This document shows positions 57,701-61,645 of a stretch of DNA of 64,000 nt, piece after piece; the stretch's first letter is position 1, and each line of letters begins with the position of its first letter. A program made the position numbers and the translations under genes. Under the pieces are notes generated by a model. The model was not told the origin of the DNA, did no database searches, and saw nothing but the letters and a program-made list of their open reading frames with translations. The DNA comes from Vibrio algarum (GTDB lineage Bacteria; Pseudomonadota; Gammaproteobacteria; Enterobacterales; Vibrionaceae). The DNA lies in the NCBI RefSeq assembly GCF_028204155.1, contig NZ_JAQLOI010000001.1:2418001-2482000 (forward strand). The letters are read 5' to 3'.

Positions 57701-58713
57701 GAACTAGATGCACTACTGGCTACTGTCGAGTCAGAGGTACTAGTTGGTGTAGAGGCGGTGGTGGTGGCAGAATCCGTTATAACACTTTCTGAATTCTCTG
57801 TACTGGAAGTGGCCACTGCAGCTTCAATAGCGTTTTCTTGGGACTGAATGAGATCTTCGATAGCTTCAGCAAGTGAAGAGTTAGAAGTCGCGGATCCGGT
57901 GTCAGTAAGTTCTGTTCCGGTATCAACATCTACACCATCACCAGCCAACTCGACGATGTAATCTTCAACATCGGAGTCTCCATCTATATTACTATTGCTG
58001 AGAATCGCTTCAGCCAGTTCCAACAAGCCTTCTTCTTCGGCTTCCAGTTCAGCTTGTTGAGCAATCAATTCCGCTTGTAGTTTTGCAAGATCAGAAAACT
58101 GCTGATCTAATATCTCTTGTCTATCTTCCGCAGAATCATCAACGGTTGCATTCAAAGCAGCAAGTTGACTCTCAAGCGCAACCTGCATTTCAGCCAACTC
58201 AGCGGCTTGTTGATCAAGCGCTTCTTGGCGAAGCAGAGCGGCCTCATTCGCTTCCACGTCTAAAGCAGCTTGTTTAGCCTCAAGCTCCGCACGCATCTCA
58301 GCCAATTGCGCATATTCTTGTTCTAGAGCCCCTTGTTCAAGATCACTTGTGGTTCCGTCATCATTCAATACACCAAGTTCAGCATCTTCACCAGTCTCTG
58401 ATTTATCACCATCACCTGTTAAAGCATCAATCTCAGAGCCTTCACCCGCTAAATCACCTTTAACCGAATCACCGGTGGCAAAAAGTTGATTTTCTAAAAA
58501 GACGCTAGACGCCATTTCTAGGTTAACACCAGTCTGATTGATGAGGTCGTTCATGGAAAACTCGCCTTCACGTGTTTCCACATTCAGGCTACCGTCAGCA
58601 ACAGAAATCACGCCATCACTTATGACTTGAACATTACCGTCCGGTAGAGTGACTTCAATATCAAACCCTTTGATATTAATGTCAGAAACCGAGTTAACTA
58701 CAATCTTGTCCAT
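36775..58713 (-). CDS. giant SiiE-like repetitive adhesin, 7312 residues
   Basis: Predicted surface adhesin exported by the type I system. No Sec signal. Residues 1-85 are beta-rich (VTLPDGNVQVISDGVISVAD), about 127-237 form an acidic coiled coil (repeats such as AELAEMQVALESQLAAL), followed by a linker with a 14-residue Ser run (about 333-346) and a DDETTAV duplication. From about 385 to the end come some 60 Ig-like domains by my count, most ending in a D.AGN motif and joined by Asp/Ser-rich links (DSDTGSD.SD.ITN..P.F.G), as in calcium-stiffened Big domains. This layout mirrors Salmonella SiiE. No RTX nonapeptides or clear C-terminal secretion module were seen. Three identical two-domain units lie near the C-terminus. 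GGAG sits 10 bases before the ATG. Confidence 0.93.
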   Translation of the reverse strand: MDKIVVNSVSDINIKGFDIEVTLPDGNVQVISDGVISVADGSLNVETREGEFSMNDLINQTGVNLEMASSVFLENQLFATGDSVKGDLAGEGSEIDALTGDGDKSETGEDAELGVLNDDGTTSDLEQGALEQEYAQLAEMRAELEAKQAALDVEANEAALLRQEALDQQAAELAEMQVALESQLAALNATVDDSAEDRQEILDQQFSDLAKLQAELIAQQAELEAEEEGLLELAEAILSNSNIDGDSDVEDYIVELAGDGVDVDTGTELTDTGSATSNSSLAEAIEDLIQSQENAIEAAVATSSTENSESVITDSATTTASTPTSTSDSTVASSASSSSSSSSSSSATVDDETTAVDDETTAVEEESGDSGESDVDSYLTLLLDSKDDSGTLGDFVTNVNTDLSFYGQTDPDTEVHFEFIDAEGNTAFEQFVTSDSSGEYLVELSSEYTDGLYTVSVTTTSASGEELSVTETLIIETQAPDSPTVMLSLESDTAASFNQDDETSGYNSDTITSDSTPTFEGTSEAGSTVTLYIPDLSIDSDEVIYSEYTTTASDDGTWSISLTSPLTIDGSYNYYVTSTDTAGNISAEATASFTLDTDVLQESGLLAESSDTSGDHNESSGGTSDGITSSTTPSFTGTVEDEAQVTLVISVDGIDYFITPTTSQYADAVSGDGSSIQSWAINTLSDGYSEVFTDIADGDYSYYFKYEDQAGNVVVSDDQIITIDTSAPSVTSSLTSDTDSSAEGSSLTGLDSDNITNDTQPSLGGETDANACVEVTVTSSDGTDSYSYVTYADTDGNWVVDLSVDEDGDSVNLSDDDYTIQVVATDEAGNSQDINHEIIIDTQSELSVTTDIATTTTETTPTLEGTSEANSIITITIYSTNDDGSEFSYTQSTEADENGDWELVVDDSAELSDGTYSYSLTAVDIAGNESEATEAITFTIDSTVEPFTVGLAEGSDTGSDTTDAITKDKMPTFSGTVEAGSSIEFTIDGVTYVLDSDGVAYKDSGADASSVVSGSISGEDWSITLNYSLSDSDYSYTAVATDELGNISSTLGGSITVDSTISATGGLDTGDIENSDSGSDNSDGITQDSTPTFTGTGTTGDTITVTVTSENSSIEDVVKTVTVDSEGNWTITFDEMNDGNYEYSIVASDVAGNSDTVVTDATLVIDNQGPSPLTGGLDESSDHLTTDQLTNVQSIDSDYVDQLDDITTDARPVLSGTVDATNIDTLVIYLDGDTSNPIVATLSADDDGDGIVDWDVDLEDYLSGDLSEGEHYFTVEATDLAGNVTTSDQIEFSVDTEINGLFTVNGSTGLITPNILDDSSDTGTEGDLLTSDATPTFSGDASSAEAGATIILEIDGNKYQTTANEDGSWSLSVDNALLTDEEIENNTEDSFSFTLTQIDNAGNFASVSDILYIDSGTEITVGSITEDNQDSEQDFTTNVTSPTVTGTAEEGATITFTINGTSYSVAVEDDDADGSDDGIVSWSADDLNLSGLTPTDVDEQSGTVTYEYTASSTDEAGNTDSETGTITIDTEVVWNGSIDPSLSLVVDNDGTTFLGSESVSFSGDIETDGSITVTVTKDGDSTGTEVDITINEDGSWYSDSMTLEEDAVYSYTIVATDSAGNEEVTTDSFTVDTTLPNILDFEITPDTGLSDTNAGYVSVDTDEDMVTSSLTPTVSGYTQSGNTVALVITDSEGNEYRVDAADIDFDTGNTQSVGGETFVYWSYDLTHLIDSDGDAVTLTNGTYTISATASSSTFTTESSVEIEIDTTAPVIDTSGDFSTNEMPTFNGSADDSGQVVTVIITSTDGVTEYYSETITVVADESWSITLAEDTLDDGAYSYTISSEDYAGNINTETGTVTIDSTGPVLTASLDSATDSGESSDDDITNYNSSSETNQMVISGIIDDPNAAISLEIDGTIYTDATISGNETDGYSWSVAVTSVLNDDTYSYTVTATDELGNASQVEGSVTVDSSISVTTQFDSQTNDESDDDVQTNDSTPVFSGTGDAEGDEITINVYTAEDSSTPAYTYSTSVNEVGEWSYLVDASEAITDGDYTYSVTATDTAGNSETIDGEDFTVDLSVSTFTAALVSEDSTLTTLTGGEDSDTSDSTPNFSGTVEVGSSVVLTIGGISLIASVDASGNWSITDEEWDGISLTDNDYSYVIAAMDEAGNSETISGSLSIDTELNFSGGLSDDSDTTNDADDDYANDNYTSVQSPAFNGMGDEGDTVTLIIAVVDAKAGTDDEETTELATYTTTVGSDNSWSIDLSAVAAEDGITYTLAEGEYRYTLTATDDAENSEVISELMTIDTTTVVSGQLTQNALIDTGESSSDSNTTNTSPTFTGTAEEGSIVVVTLVNDSDAADEHSETITLGDDATSWTLAFSGLNSDATYSYTITSEDIAGNTDTENGTLIIDNTAPDITINAYLDTLSDTSPDDESLVNNADSADLSADSITSDTTPTITGTAEAYMAVTVQEVGSDEVLTTTADESGNWSVTTSAYSSDGSDDGTHTFAVTYTDTAGNTITETISIELDTQISVTGDLEDDSDTGRDVGGASDTLETASDTITNANINATENANTLSFEGTGEIDQKVTLYIDNDGDNIDEEYTAIVDVDGNWSIDNIDVSALADGTYSYYIASTDIAGNQDATETQYVTLDRSAPTITAGLDSGSDSGVSDSDALTTVEMPTFSGTTDDENAIIQVTIEGDTVTATVDPESYDSSTGLYSWSVTWETELTEEKEYTYTVTATDVAGNETSFDQTYVYDNSVSTATVEITSTTAIGSENGDTLVNIDDDGLIFGGEVEADSTVTLVIEDSDGNETSYEASVSTDSDNDGLSSWSYTLTEAEENALNDGTYSYYIEVTDSAGNEDSSETDNFTVDTQVDDFTAQLDSDSGRTSEYESDLITNEFPLEFSGTAEAGSTVILTIDGYYYEAVFTDSTSWSVTVSESYLYSGTDSDLGIDGSANVWATGYDATTSLSSGDGEYDYSYIVKDESGTIIDRTDDDTYTDLSGTITTDTAVTQTVEADLSNLSSVDTGTYNSDGITQIRTPTFSGTTELNSEITITIYDDDDNELYSYTLENSDSEDWSFTITDELADDDYNYTIDITDKSGNETASASETVRGSFTVDNLSELSISGIDSDTDSARTIGDNTDGLDSDQLTNITPTIEGTSESYSVITLTLTEIDGSAITDSNGDAITITVTAEENGNWSIDLINNSVLSDAGLLDTDGNLLNDGTYSYTVSAVDLAGNTSATKTSSFQYDTTAQTDITFSGGLSDESDTGAYNDDGYTTEQSPTFNGFGEVGATVTLAIDDGTVSTVITSEDGSWSIDLSDEDIDISLAEGEYEYGLTITDDAGNSKVLNDQTLNVDLSDPTVSSFELSDASDSGDLDSDNITNDTVPTFEGSISEQGFVTLTVYGSDGDEVVVIEDIATDANGNWSYDLSEYDGNDFSSLDSDDTYSYTIIATDLAGNSSEETTALTFELDTTNEMTAEMDSGYQQDENSVASEDLDSTDTDEQWTNPARTTNDSTPSFSGTIESDDDEVVLTIYDDADPANIVFTTTIEAATDGTWSYELDAADALDEGDYSYSISSTDVAGNSKTVSSEFTVNIDSDVTIVSQGLTDDSDSEPNSDATTYSDENADNITNLDPEIEGTAVGADFISVVLESYTDNDGTTIALSESSYTYTTEVNDDGSWSIELDGLVNDDGSTDGSYSYKIIAYEGDTIETAAVTELTADNSTDGSNVFTFGIDTQFEDESESASIDGLLTVTSGEGSSYDATANGDITFTGTAEENSVVEISIYEVSDDGLTRTLVETITTRADIEGVDDSYHWEVDYEGLADGTYQYDVTLIDIANNTETVDSQEFVVDSSAATLSVTGLAQQSDTGDYLDDSYTNDITPTIEGTVDEAGTITLTLTNGSETVTVTEEVSEPGDWAVTVPSGDELSEGDWDYFVVMTDEVGNQTTSETYTFTIDLNNELTGEIDATQLNSAEISSTSETDGVVTVTQPATTTNNGEFSFTGEAEDGDVITLTLVSSDTGYSYETTIFVTTDSDADTLEDWSLTLSGENVVSVEGTYTYVISSTDLAGNEKIITGEVTYDVTESVVTATGVSDNTDSTTGLSSESDYYESSENDDNITNVVPTLEGTVSADAVTVYVQLVSADSNTLTDTSLIIDQDTSSSEITSLLSTEDSYIYIATISDTTNDAGTYDWSASVNDILSDADLGEGAYTYQVIAIDSSGNITVLTTDNADSESLENLSFEIDLTVETSTSEGYEHSDENDTYDDTVESEVNDYDHLSSNTTPIFSGYGESDAIVTVTIYDENEDSVVEFTTRVSSTDADGDGNFSWQIDTSDSEYESIFTDEGLSDGLLDGTYSYTIETTDIAGNTTTITPTNSNTFEIDVSVPTDLVFDMVSETGTAEAETADSSPLFEGSYTDDSAATVYLTVTDTNNAEVTYTVSVDLDADSSDWSIDLSDESISLDDGDYTYSIVVVDQAGNETVSSTQTFTVDTVNELTGELSSDSDSGVNDDSNYTNPELYDNEDSIDSTEITFTGTGEAGAIVTITLSSDDPGADDVVITDIEITEDGSWSYSLVEDENEEGQLVDGATYQYTISSTDSVGITKTIGNDGIVQTVTIDEAEVTLSSEDATTNYDFIVDKTAPDEATVDGLTFETDTAAETYTEATDDQRNDNISNATTVTVEGSFSSDEEDLIASVQLVLLTQDGSELDESLYSFTGDIDATNWTVDIDTSSLDDASYTYQVVLTDLAGNTSVQTYETDGTTTLSFELDTADPVDPTNDGYGDDDSDFLDHSGDDTDNITSSTTPTFTGFAEAGALVTLLFASGATYSAYADSGDGSWTINVTDDAFTEDGTYTYTVTTEDTAGNSSSVSSEFEIDTTAPSHVVVELQPDDSVEDDTYIDADEDGALADLSTLTTIVTDGNDSYTVPLLGESSPVFTVQAEADTVVTLTITDLDDANTVYIYYVTITEANTTSATYVITDASGTEMYTGSSNLDADGIATVSFEVDELSVDASGTAEYKYEVVAEDFSGNEASNVVIDTPTVDGLIVDAGYFALDTSTSLTASLSAASDTGSDDSDKVTKNQNLEFTGTAEEGATIVVEIFDSNGSVDSVTTLVDVDGVWSVTSNLLAEGDYYAVVTSTDTSGNQTTSTIEDITVDITEPTATDLLSASVTPLYDYTSETSDDDGNSGDLVTSSTTVSISGDDSGSSLEEGDVVTVYVYEVDEAGDAVSGGVSTTVSATVISDGSWVADVTLNVDDETTFGYSLSVVDAAGNTDDTSVSTKDYAALNTFTIDPFNIVFTEYENTSGDELTGDYQGSSTADFYTQSSTFKAVGTIDDNVSSWSISIVDSDGTALSTSAYTFAINDLDDSDGQQEWTLSFDGLDDDTYTYTITATDDNGFSNTLTNSVTVDNVATSVPTVSLINGDAPSYDGYDLGSVTYTDTDTGDYNLNQLTFSGTAEAYATVTLYFTSTSGEQDSYTLTTSADANGNWTLIVDTDDDSVPEGTYYYSFIATDLAGNDSDASDGYLIDYDTTAPVFDSVVLTADEVSSDGVAADTYTSSDNWWVVNSQETLSITFSVSDENSNLDFASFSLTIGGVDYSSSIVDNSDGTYTIDLSSSGLDFGKYKVIFTAIDTNGNETAFEKTLTYDESINVTVELAAASDTGDDFEDSFTADTTPTITGVTDAYATVTIYESDGLTLVGTTAADVSGVWNYTFSTLTSAEYTYVVVASDSDSDEDNLSEARSVTFTVDADAPVLSYVKVSSLTDSDEDGDSDDYVDDSAVTSENATSADTEVPDLDSYYNWVRIEGTVDDTTATVRIYVGGQWHSVDLTTSGSYSLDISLEAGASYDYYVEVTDIVGNVTTSNTGTINVLATAVTIDANIANDSALQVTTDESGQEQLIINSDVGVGSSVTLTGTTAVSTEYIVFLADANGDALTDSNGDEVYYYSGISDSSDGSWSISDIDLDDYDLEDGYQFILTSNGRTDSIEVVIDTDISISSFNVLGDVENSTEYFSASTVTGDLISGATEADATITLVLTNETTGDTFDESQVNVSVDADGNFTISNGDAVLTDGSYSYEITATDSAGNTTTISSSDSSSDEYVSFVVDTSAPEVAVESSITINAIDEGDLSTVISSGSITPENTVSLSGTIDITNDDYNQVILVVTDSEGSDITYIVRSDDDSETSDGVSYDEITGEWSLELSELVDGDYSYTLISEDSAGNQTEQTADDGAFTVKQAIASDDLTYSLSYTQDTDTSSYETSDSTFDVTVSTASDSDITVTAYLYANGTEIETKQVTIVNTDGEQTITFGDVGDSDEQYQIELVVSDIYGNRSTENITIDYDGSLSTLALIMPEDTSGTGESTSDTTVEVTGITEDSNGWMYSVDGGDNWYVGSSTYSYDSGSDTYSATFELTDSNYDVGDILVKQTDSSGNESTVTASTAALVVDTSAPEAVALSLSNDTGVSGDYITTDGTVTVSNIESGATWTYSYTLDGTPFSSPDTYASSDSSFILSDTGTYTDITVTVTDGAGNETTTTLSTLTVTDTNSSISIALNSDTGDSASDNLSSDGTINVSDVTSGNNWLYSIDSGTTWYIGSGSSFELSDGTYASDSIMVKEVSTTGETVTTVSLSTSSDLTIDTSAPEAVALSLSNDTGVSGDYITTDGTVTVSNIESGATWTYSYTLDGTPFSSPDTYASSDSSFILSDTGTYTDITVTVTDGAGNETTTTLSTLTVTDTNSSISIALNSDTGDSASDNLSSDGTINVSDVTSGNNWLYSIDSGTTWYIGSGSSFELSDGTYASDSIMVKEVSTTGETVTTVSLSTSSDLTIDTSAPEAVALSLSNDTGVSGDYITTDGTVTVSNIESGATWTYSYTLDGTPFSSPDTYASSDSSFILSDTGTYTDITVTVTDGAGNETTTTLSTLTVTDTNSSISIALNSDTGDSASDNLSSDGTINVSDVTSGNNWLYSIDSGTTWYIGSGSSFELSDGTYASDSIMVKEVSTTGETVTTVSLTMTTSLIIDTTSPSVSAVSIDNTTISGYATEDLSLTFAIDEDGDTTIDSIQTIDVEVSGDGSWSLDVESDLGLTDSAVDLYLTEASDSAGNSIDNLDILLLVDTQDPTLTDFTIYDDVSAGTTDDTGVLSDGDWTNDNQPTFEGTTEGGATVSLTIGGDSYDVTADQDGLWSITVGTSLSDGSYSYSIDIADSTGNTLDDAATGTLNVDTVAPSYESLSYDGSTVSFTATDGDGSSDDSGVSSISALLGGNTDVDITSFSGLGDVTIDTTSVDTSASNHLVVTITDAAGNESQVDTDI
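37681..39366. repeat. three near-identical 573-bp tandem units in the adhesin gene
   Basis: Unit starts at 37681, 38254 and 38827; each encodes 191 residues, i.e. two Ig-like domains. Only a few substitutions separate the copies (for example C/T at the position of 38979). Points to recent duplication and possible copy-number change. Confidence 0.93.
57623..57664. repeat. 21-bp tandem duplication in the adhesin linker
   Basis: Unit TCTACTGCAGTAGTCTCGTC (20 of 21 bases) occurs twice, with a partial third copy; it encodes the repeated DDETTAV next to the Ser run. Confidence 0.8.
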
Positions 58714-58733
58714 AACAGAAAGACTCCATACTT

Positions 58734-58762
58734 AATTAAAAACTGCCCCAAAACTCAATCAA
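58734..58762 (-). promoter_or_regulatory. possible promoter of the adhesin gene
   Basis: On the minus strand TTGATT (58757-58762), 17-base spacer, TTAATT (58734-58739), in the 138-bp gap before the adhesin ATG. Weak match; the gap itself suggests separate control. Confidence 0.3.
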
Positions 58763-58851
58763 AGAGGAGTCTGGATAAATGCCTTTCTTGGCTTTGTACA
58801 ATTGGTTCTGGTCGCACTGTCTCGTCTAATGCAAACTATCGCTTGCTAATA

Positions 58852-60675
58852 TCAGTCTGCTTTAGTGAGCTTTGCTTCGAAATCTTCCACTTCCAGTGGC
58901 TTCTCAAAATACCAGCCTTGGAATAGATTACAGCCTTCGGTCTTAAGAACCTCAAACTGCTCTGCAGTCTCAACACCATCCGCAGAGACATTAATCCCCA
59001 ACTGCTGTGCCAGAGACATTACCGAGCGAACGATAGCAACACCAGATTGACTGGTATCCGCTACATTATTAATAATATCTCGCGCTATCTTCAATCTATC
59101 TGGGTTAAATTCACTTAAGTGACCAATATTGGTGTAACCCGTACCAAAGTTATCAATAAACAGCTTCATACCCATGTTATGCAACTGACGTATCTTGTCT
59201 TTTGCCTGCGCATCGTGCTGCATAATGACATCTTCAGTTATTTCAAAAGCAACGGTTCCAGGCAATACATTGAACTGCTTAACCATTTTTTCAACTTCTG
59301 TAATAAAGTTAGGCGCAAGCAGTACCTCACTAGTCGCATTGATTGATACTGTCCAATCCTGCTTCCACATCCCTTTCTGTTGCCACAAAGAAACCTGCTG
59401 GATGGTGTTTCTCATGACCCAAAACTCAAGCTTGACTGACAACCCTTCTTTCTTCGCCACCTCGAACAATTTGCCATTTGAAATCAAACCGCGAACCGGT
59501 TCAATCCAGCGAATATAAGATTCGGCACCAATAACCGTTTTATCTTGATCAAACTGAGGCTGAAAGACTAAATGGAACGCATTATCTCGTAGCGCGGTTG
59601 CGAGAGACTCCTCTAAAGGAATAGCTGTTGCCAATCTAATGTCATGCAATATTTCTGCCACGCCTTTAAGTTGAGTGTTGGTATTACCTAGAGCTTCACC
59701 AAACGATGCGTTCACCTGCTCAATCACCTCACCATTCTCTTTAATCGTTAGATTCGTGCTATTCGATGTTTGATCAATGAGGTGACCCATGCGTTCAATT
59801 TCGATAGACATATTGGAGATAGCACCAACCATCGCATCCGTTTGCTGCTGCATATATTGCGAGTAGTCGGTTAGAGAAGTTTCTAACTTTTGGTACATAC
59901 CTGATTGCTCAGTATAGATTTGCTGCACCTGTTCGGATTGCTGCTGAGCAAGACGATTGTTTTCAGCAAGGTTAGTACTAAAGTTTTGAACGACAGTTGA
60001 ACCCGAGTTGTTCTCTAGCAACGTGTATAAGTCGGTCCATACTTTGTCTTTGCTATTGATCAGGCTGATCGTGTCGTCGATTGATTTTTGTACTTTTTGG
60101 AAATTCTCATTGATAACCTGTTGCTGTTCATCGGTGATACCTTCAATGGAACTGCTTGAACCACCCGACCCACCAGTAGCACCACTATTCTCACCATGAA
60201 CAAGCTCTTTCTCGAAAAAGTTATTTAGGTAGTTTGAAGCCAATAACACACTGACCGAACAGCTCACACCCATAATAGAAGTCAAAAAGGCAAAAGACAT
60301 CGAATCAAGAGCCAATCCTATGGAACCGAGTAGTGCCTCCATTTTTTCAGAGAAATCACCATCTGCCCCCATCCCTGCGGCAATACCGGCAATCATGTCA
60401 GATAAACCAATGAAGGTACCGATAAGACCAAATGAAACGGCAAGCGATGACGCTAATGTCACCTGGCTTCTAAAGTGAGCTAGGTGAACGGCATCACCCT
60501 GTTTTCTCACAAAGTTATACATGAAAATGGTAAGAGGATAAAAATAGGTCAGAGTAATTAGAACCGTGATTTCCGGAGAGAGTTCCATACACTGAGATAC
60601 CAAGGTGTTTGCTGGTTCAAACACGTAGACAAAAATAGGTATTCCGATATAGAGAAGTAAGCCAAATAAATACAT
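58852..60675 (-). CDS. SiiB-like MotA/TolQ/ExbB channel protein fused to a degenerate EAL domain
   Basis: 607 residues. Membrane helices at about 2-20, 35-55, 75-102 and 113-150 carry TolQ/ExbB motifs (FGLIGTFIGLSDMIAGI at 82-98; ALLGSIGLALDSMSFAFLTS). A Gly/Ser linker (164-176) and long coiled coil (180-345) lead to an EAL domain (about 355-600). Its motifs are altered: EAL is ESY (385-387), DDFG is DNFG (508-511), LKID is LKIA, and AEGVET is ADGVET (Asp566). Glu385, Asn446, Glu478, Lys529 and Gln586 remain. This favours cyclic di-GMP binding over hydrolysis, as in LapD (inference). Its start abuts the stop of the ExbD-like gene; the adhesin gene follows. In SPI-4, SiiB with SiiA forms a proton channel needed for SiiE-mediated adhesion. 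Confidence 0.85.
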   Translation of the reverse strand: MYLFGLLLYIGIPIFVYVFEPANTLVSQCMELSPEITVLITLTYFYPLTIFMYNFVRKQGDAVHLAHFRSQVTLASSLAVSFGLIGTFIGLSDMIAGIAAGMGADGDFSEKMEALLGSIGLALDSMSFAFLTSIMGVSCSVSVLLASNYLNNFFEKELVHGENSGATGGSGGSSSSIEGITDEQQQVINENFQKVQKSIDDTISLINSKDKVWTDLYTLLENNSGSTVVQNFSTNLAENNRLAQQQSEQVQQIYTEQSGMYQKLETSLTDYSQYMQQQTDAMVGAISNMSIEIERMGHLIDQTSNSTNLTIKENGEVIEQVNASFGEALGNTNTQLKGVAEILHDIRLATAIPLEESLATALRDNAFHLVFQPQFDQDKTVIGAESYIRWIEPVRGLISNGKLFEVAKKEGLSVKLEFWVMRNTIQQVSLWQQKGMWKQDWTVSINATSEVLLAPNFITEVEKMVKQFNVLPGTVAFEITEDVIMQHDAQAKDKIRQLHNMGMKLFIDNFGTGYTNIGHLSEFNPDRLKIARDIINNVADTSQSGVAIVRSVMSLAQQLGINVSADGVETAEQFEVLKTEGCNLFQGWYFEKPLEVEDFEAKLTKAD

Positions 60676-61119
60676 TTAGTTCATCTCCCAACTGATCTTT
60701 GATAACACATCCGTTGTTGATTGCATTGAAGTTTCAACCTTTAGTTTTGATGGTAATTTTAGGTATGCTAAAAAACGCATCAGGTTTACCGTATTCTTTT
60801 TAGCGCTATCTCGGCTATAGACGGTGATCTTTACGTGTTCAGCATTAACCATTTGTGCTCTTATTTTTTCTAAAAATTCTGTTTCTAGTTTGAAATTAAT
60901 TAAGTACTCAAACTGGTGTTCATCTAGGTTTGACCGCATTACATCTCGATATACGATAGGGCTACGAGTATGGTCTTGTATATCATTTAGTGATTGCTGT
61001 TTAGCGGCCGAATTCAAGGATGTGGCCGTTTGCAACATAAAGAAAATACTAACCAGTACCATAACAATCAAAGCAGAAGACAACGCATCCACAAACGGGG
61101 CTAGCGTATCATCATCCAT
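60676..61119 (-). CDS. SiiA/ExbD/MotB-like single-span protein
   Basis: 147 residues. A short cytosolic start (MDDDTLAP) leads into one membrane helix (about 9-30, FVDALSSALIVMVLVSIFFML) with Asp11 near its beginning, the position of the proton-carrying Asp in MotB, TolR, ExbD and SiiA. The periplasmic part (about 35-147) has a helix-strand pattern (VKITVYSRDSAKKNTVNLMRFLAYL) loosely like a reduced OmpA/MotB peptidoglycan-binding fold. It directly abuts the channel gene and overlaps the upstream gene by 8 bp, so all three should be made together. Confidence 0.7.
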   Translation of the reverse strand: MDDDTLAPFVDALSSALIVMVLVSIFFMLQTATSLNSAAKQQSLNDIQDHTRSPIVYRDVMRSNLDEHQFEYLINFKLETEFLEKIRAQMVNAEHVKITVYSRDSAKKNTVNLMRFLAYLKLPSKLKVETSMQSTTDVLSKISWEMN

Positions 61120-61645
61120 TTTCCTCTCCTCTATTATCTATCCCTTTACTAGCCTCAATCCCCTGTTCATTCTGTGTATCTTGATCTAGCGCCTTTGTTT
61201 CTAATTTTTCTTCACTAGCTCTCTTGGCATCGAGATCTCTGAGCACATGAATATCGATAAAACAGCTATTCATTTTTTTGTTCTGAGAAATAATGTTGAT
61301 ATGGTCTACAGGATATGAACCAGCAAAAAACTGATGCGTCATGATGTAGTTGTAAGTGGCGATACGTTTCATTTCTTTTTCATTGGCATTAAAACCGAAA
61401 TTACAACCATTCTGATAAGATTGAATACGGTCGCTAAAACTCATATCGCTCACAGTCAGCACTAGTTCCTGCAAGATTTCTTGATCAACATAAGGTGTTT
61501 TTAGGTTATAGCGATAGGTGAATTCATCTATTTTTACCACACCGGTGGTCGGCATAATGGATTGTACGAAACCGATTAAACTGGCAATGACAACCAATAT
61601 AATCACAGCGAGTGAAGCAGTAATTGCGGCGACAAATCCAATCAT
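61112..61645 (-). CDS. second small single-span protein of the adhesin secretion locus
   Basis: 177 residues, not recognised. One N-terminal helix (about 5-30) without a charged residue, then a periplasmic domain with two cysteines (NGCNFGF and NSCFIDIHVL) and an acidic, Gln-rich tail. SYPVDHINIISQNKKMNSCF recalls the core strand of OmpA-like domains, so it may be a partner or second wall-binding stator component (inference). The ATG directly follows the last base of the HlyD-like gene and its 3' end overlaps the next gene. Confidence 0.6.
   Translation of the reverse strand: MIGFVAAITASLAVIILVVIASLIGFVQSIMPTTGVVKIDEFTYRYNLKTPYVDQEILQELVLTVSDMSFSDRIQSYQNGCNFGFNANEKEMKRIATYNYIMTHQFFAGSYPVDHINIISQNKKMNSCFIDIHVLRDLDAKRASEEKLETKALDQDTQNEQGIEASKGIDNRGEENG

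Noticed and set aside
57500..58713. LapG-type di-alanine cleavage site in the adhesin N-terminus
   Set aside because: No TAAG, PAAG or AAAG motif seen in the first 400 residues.
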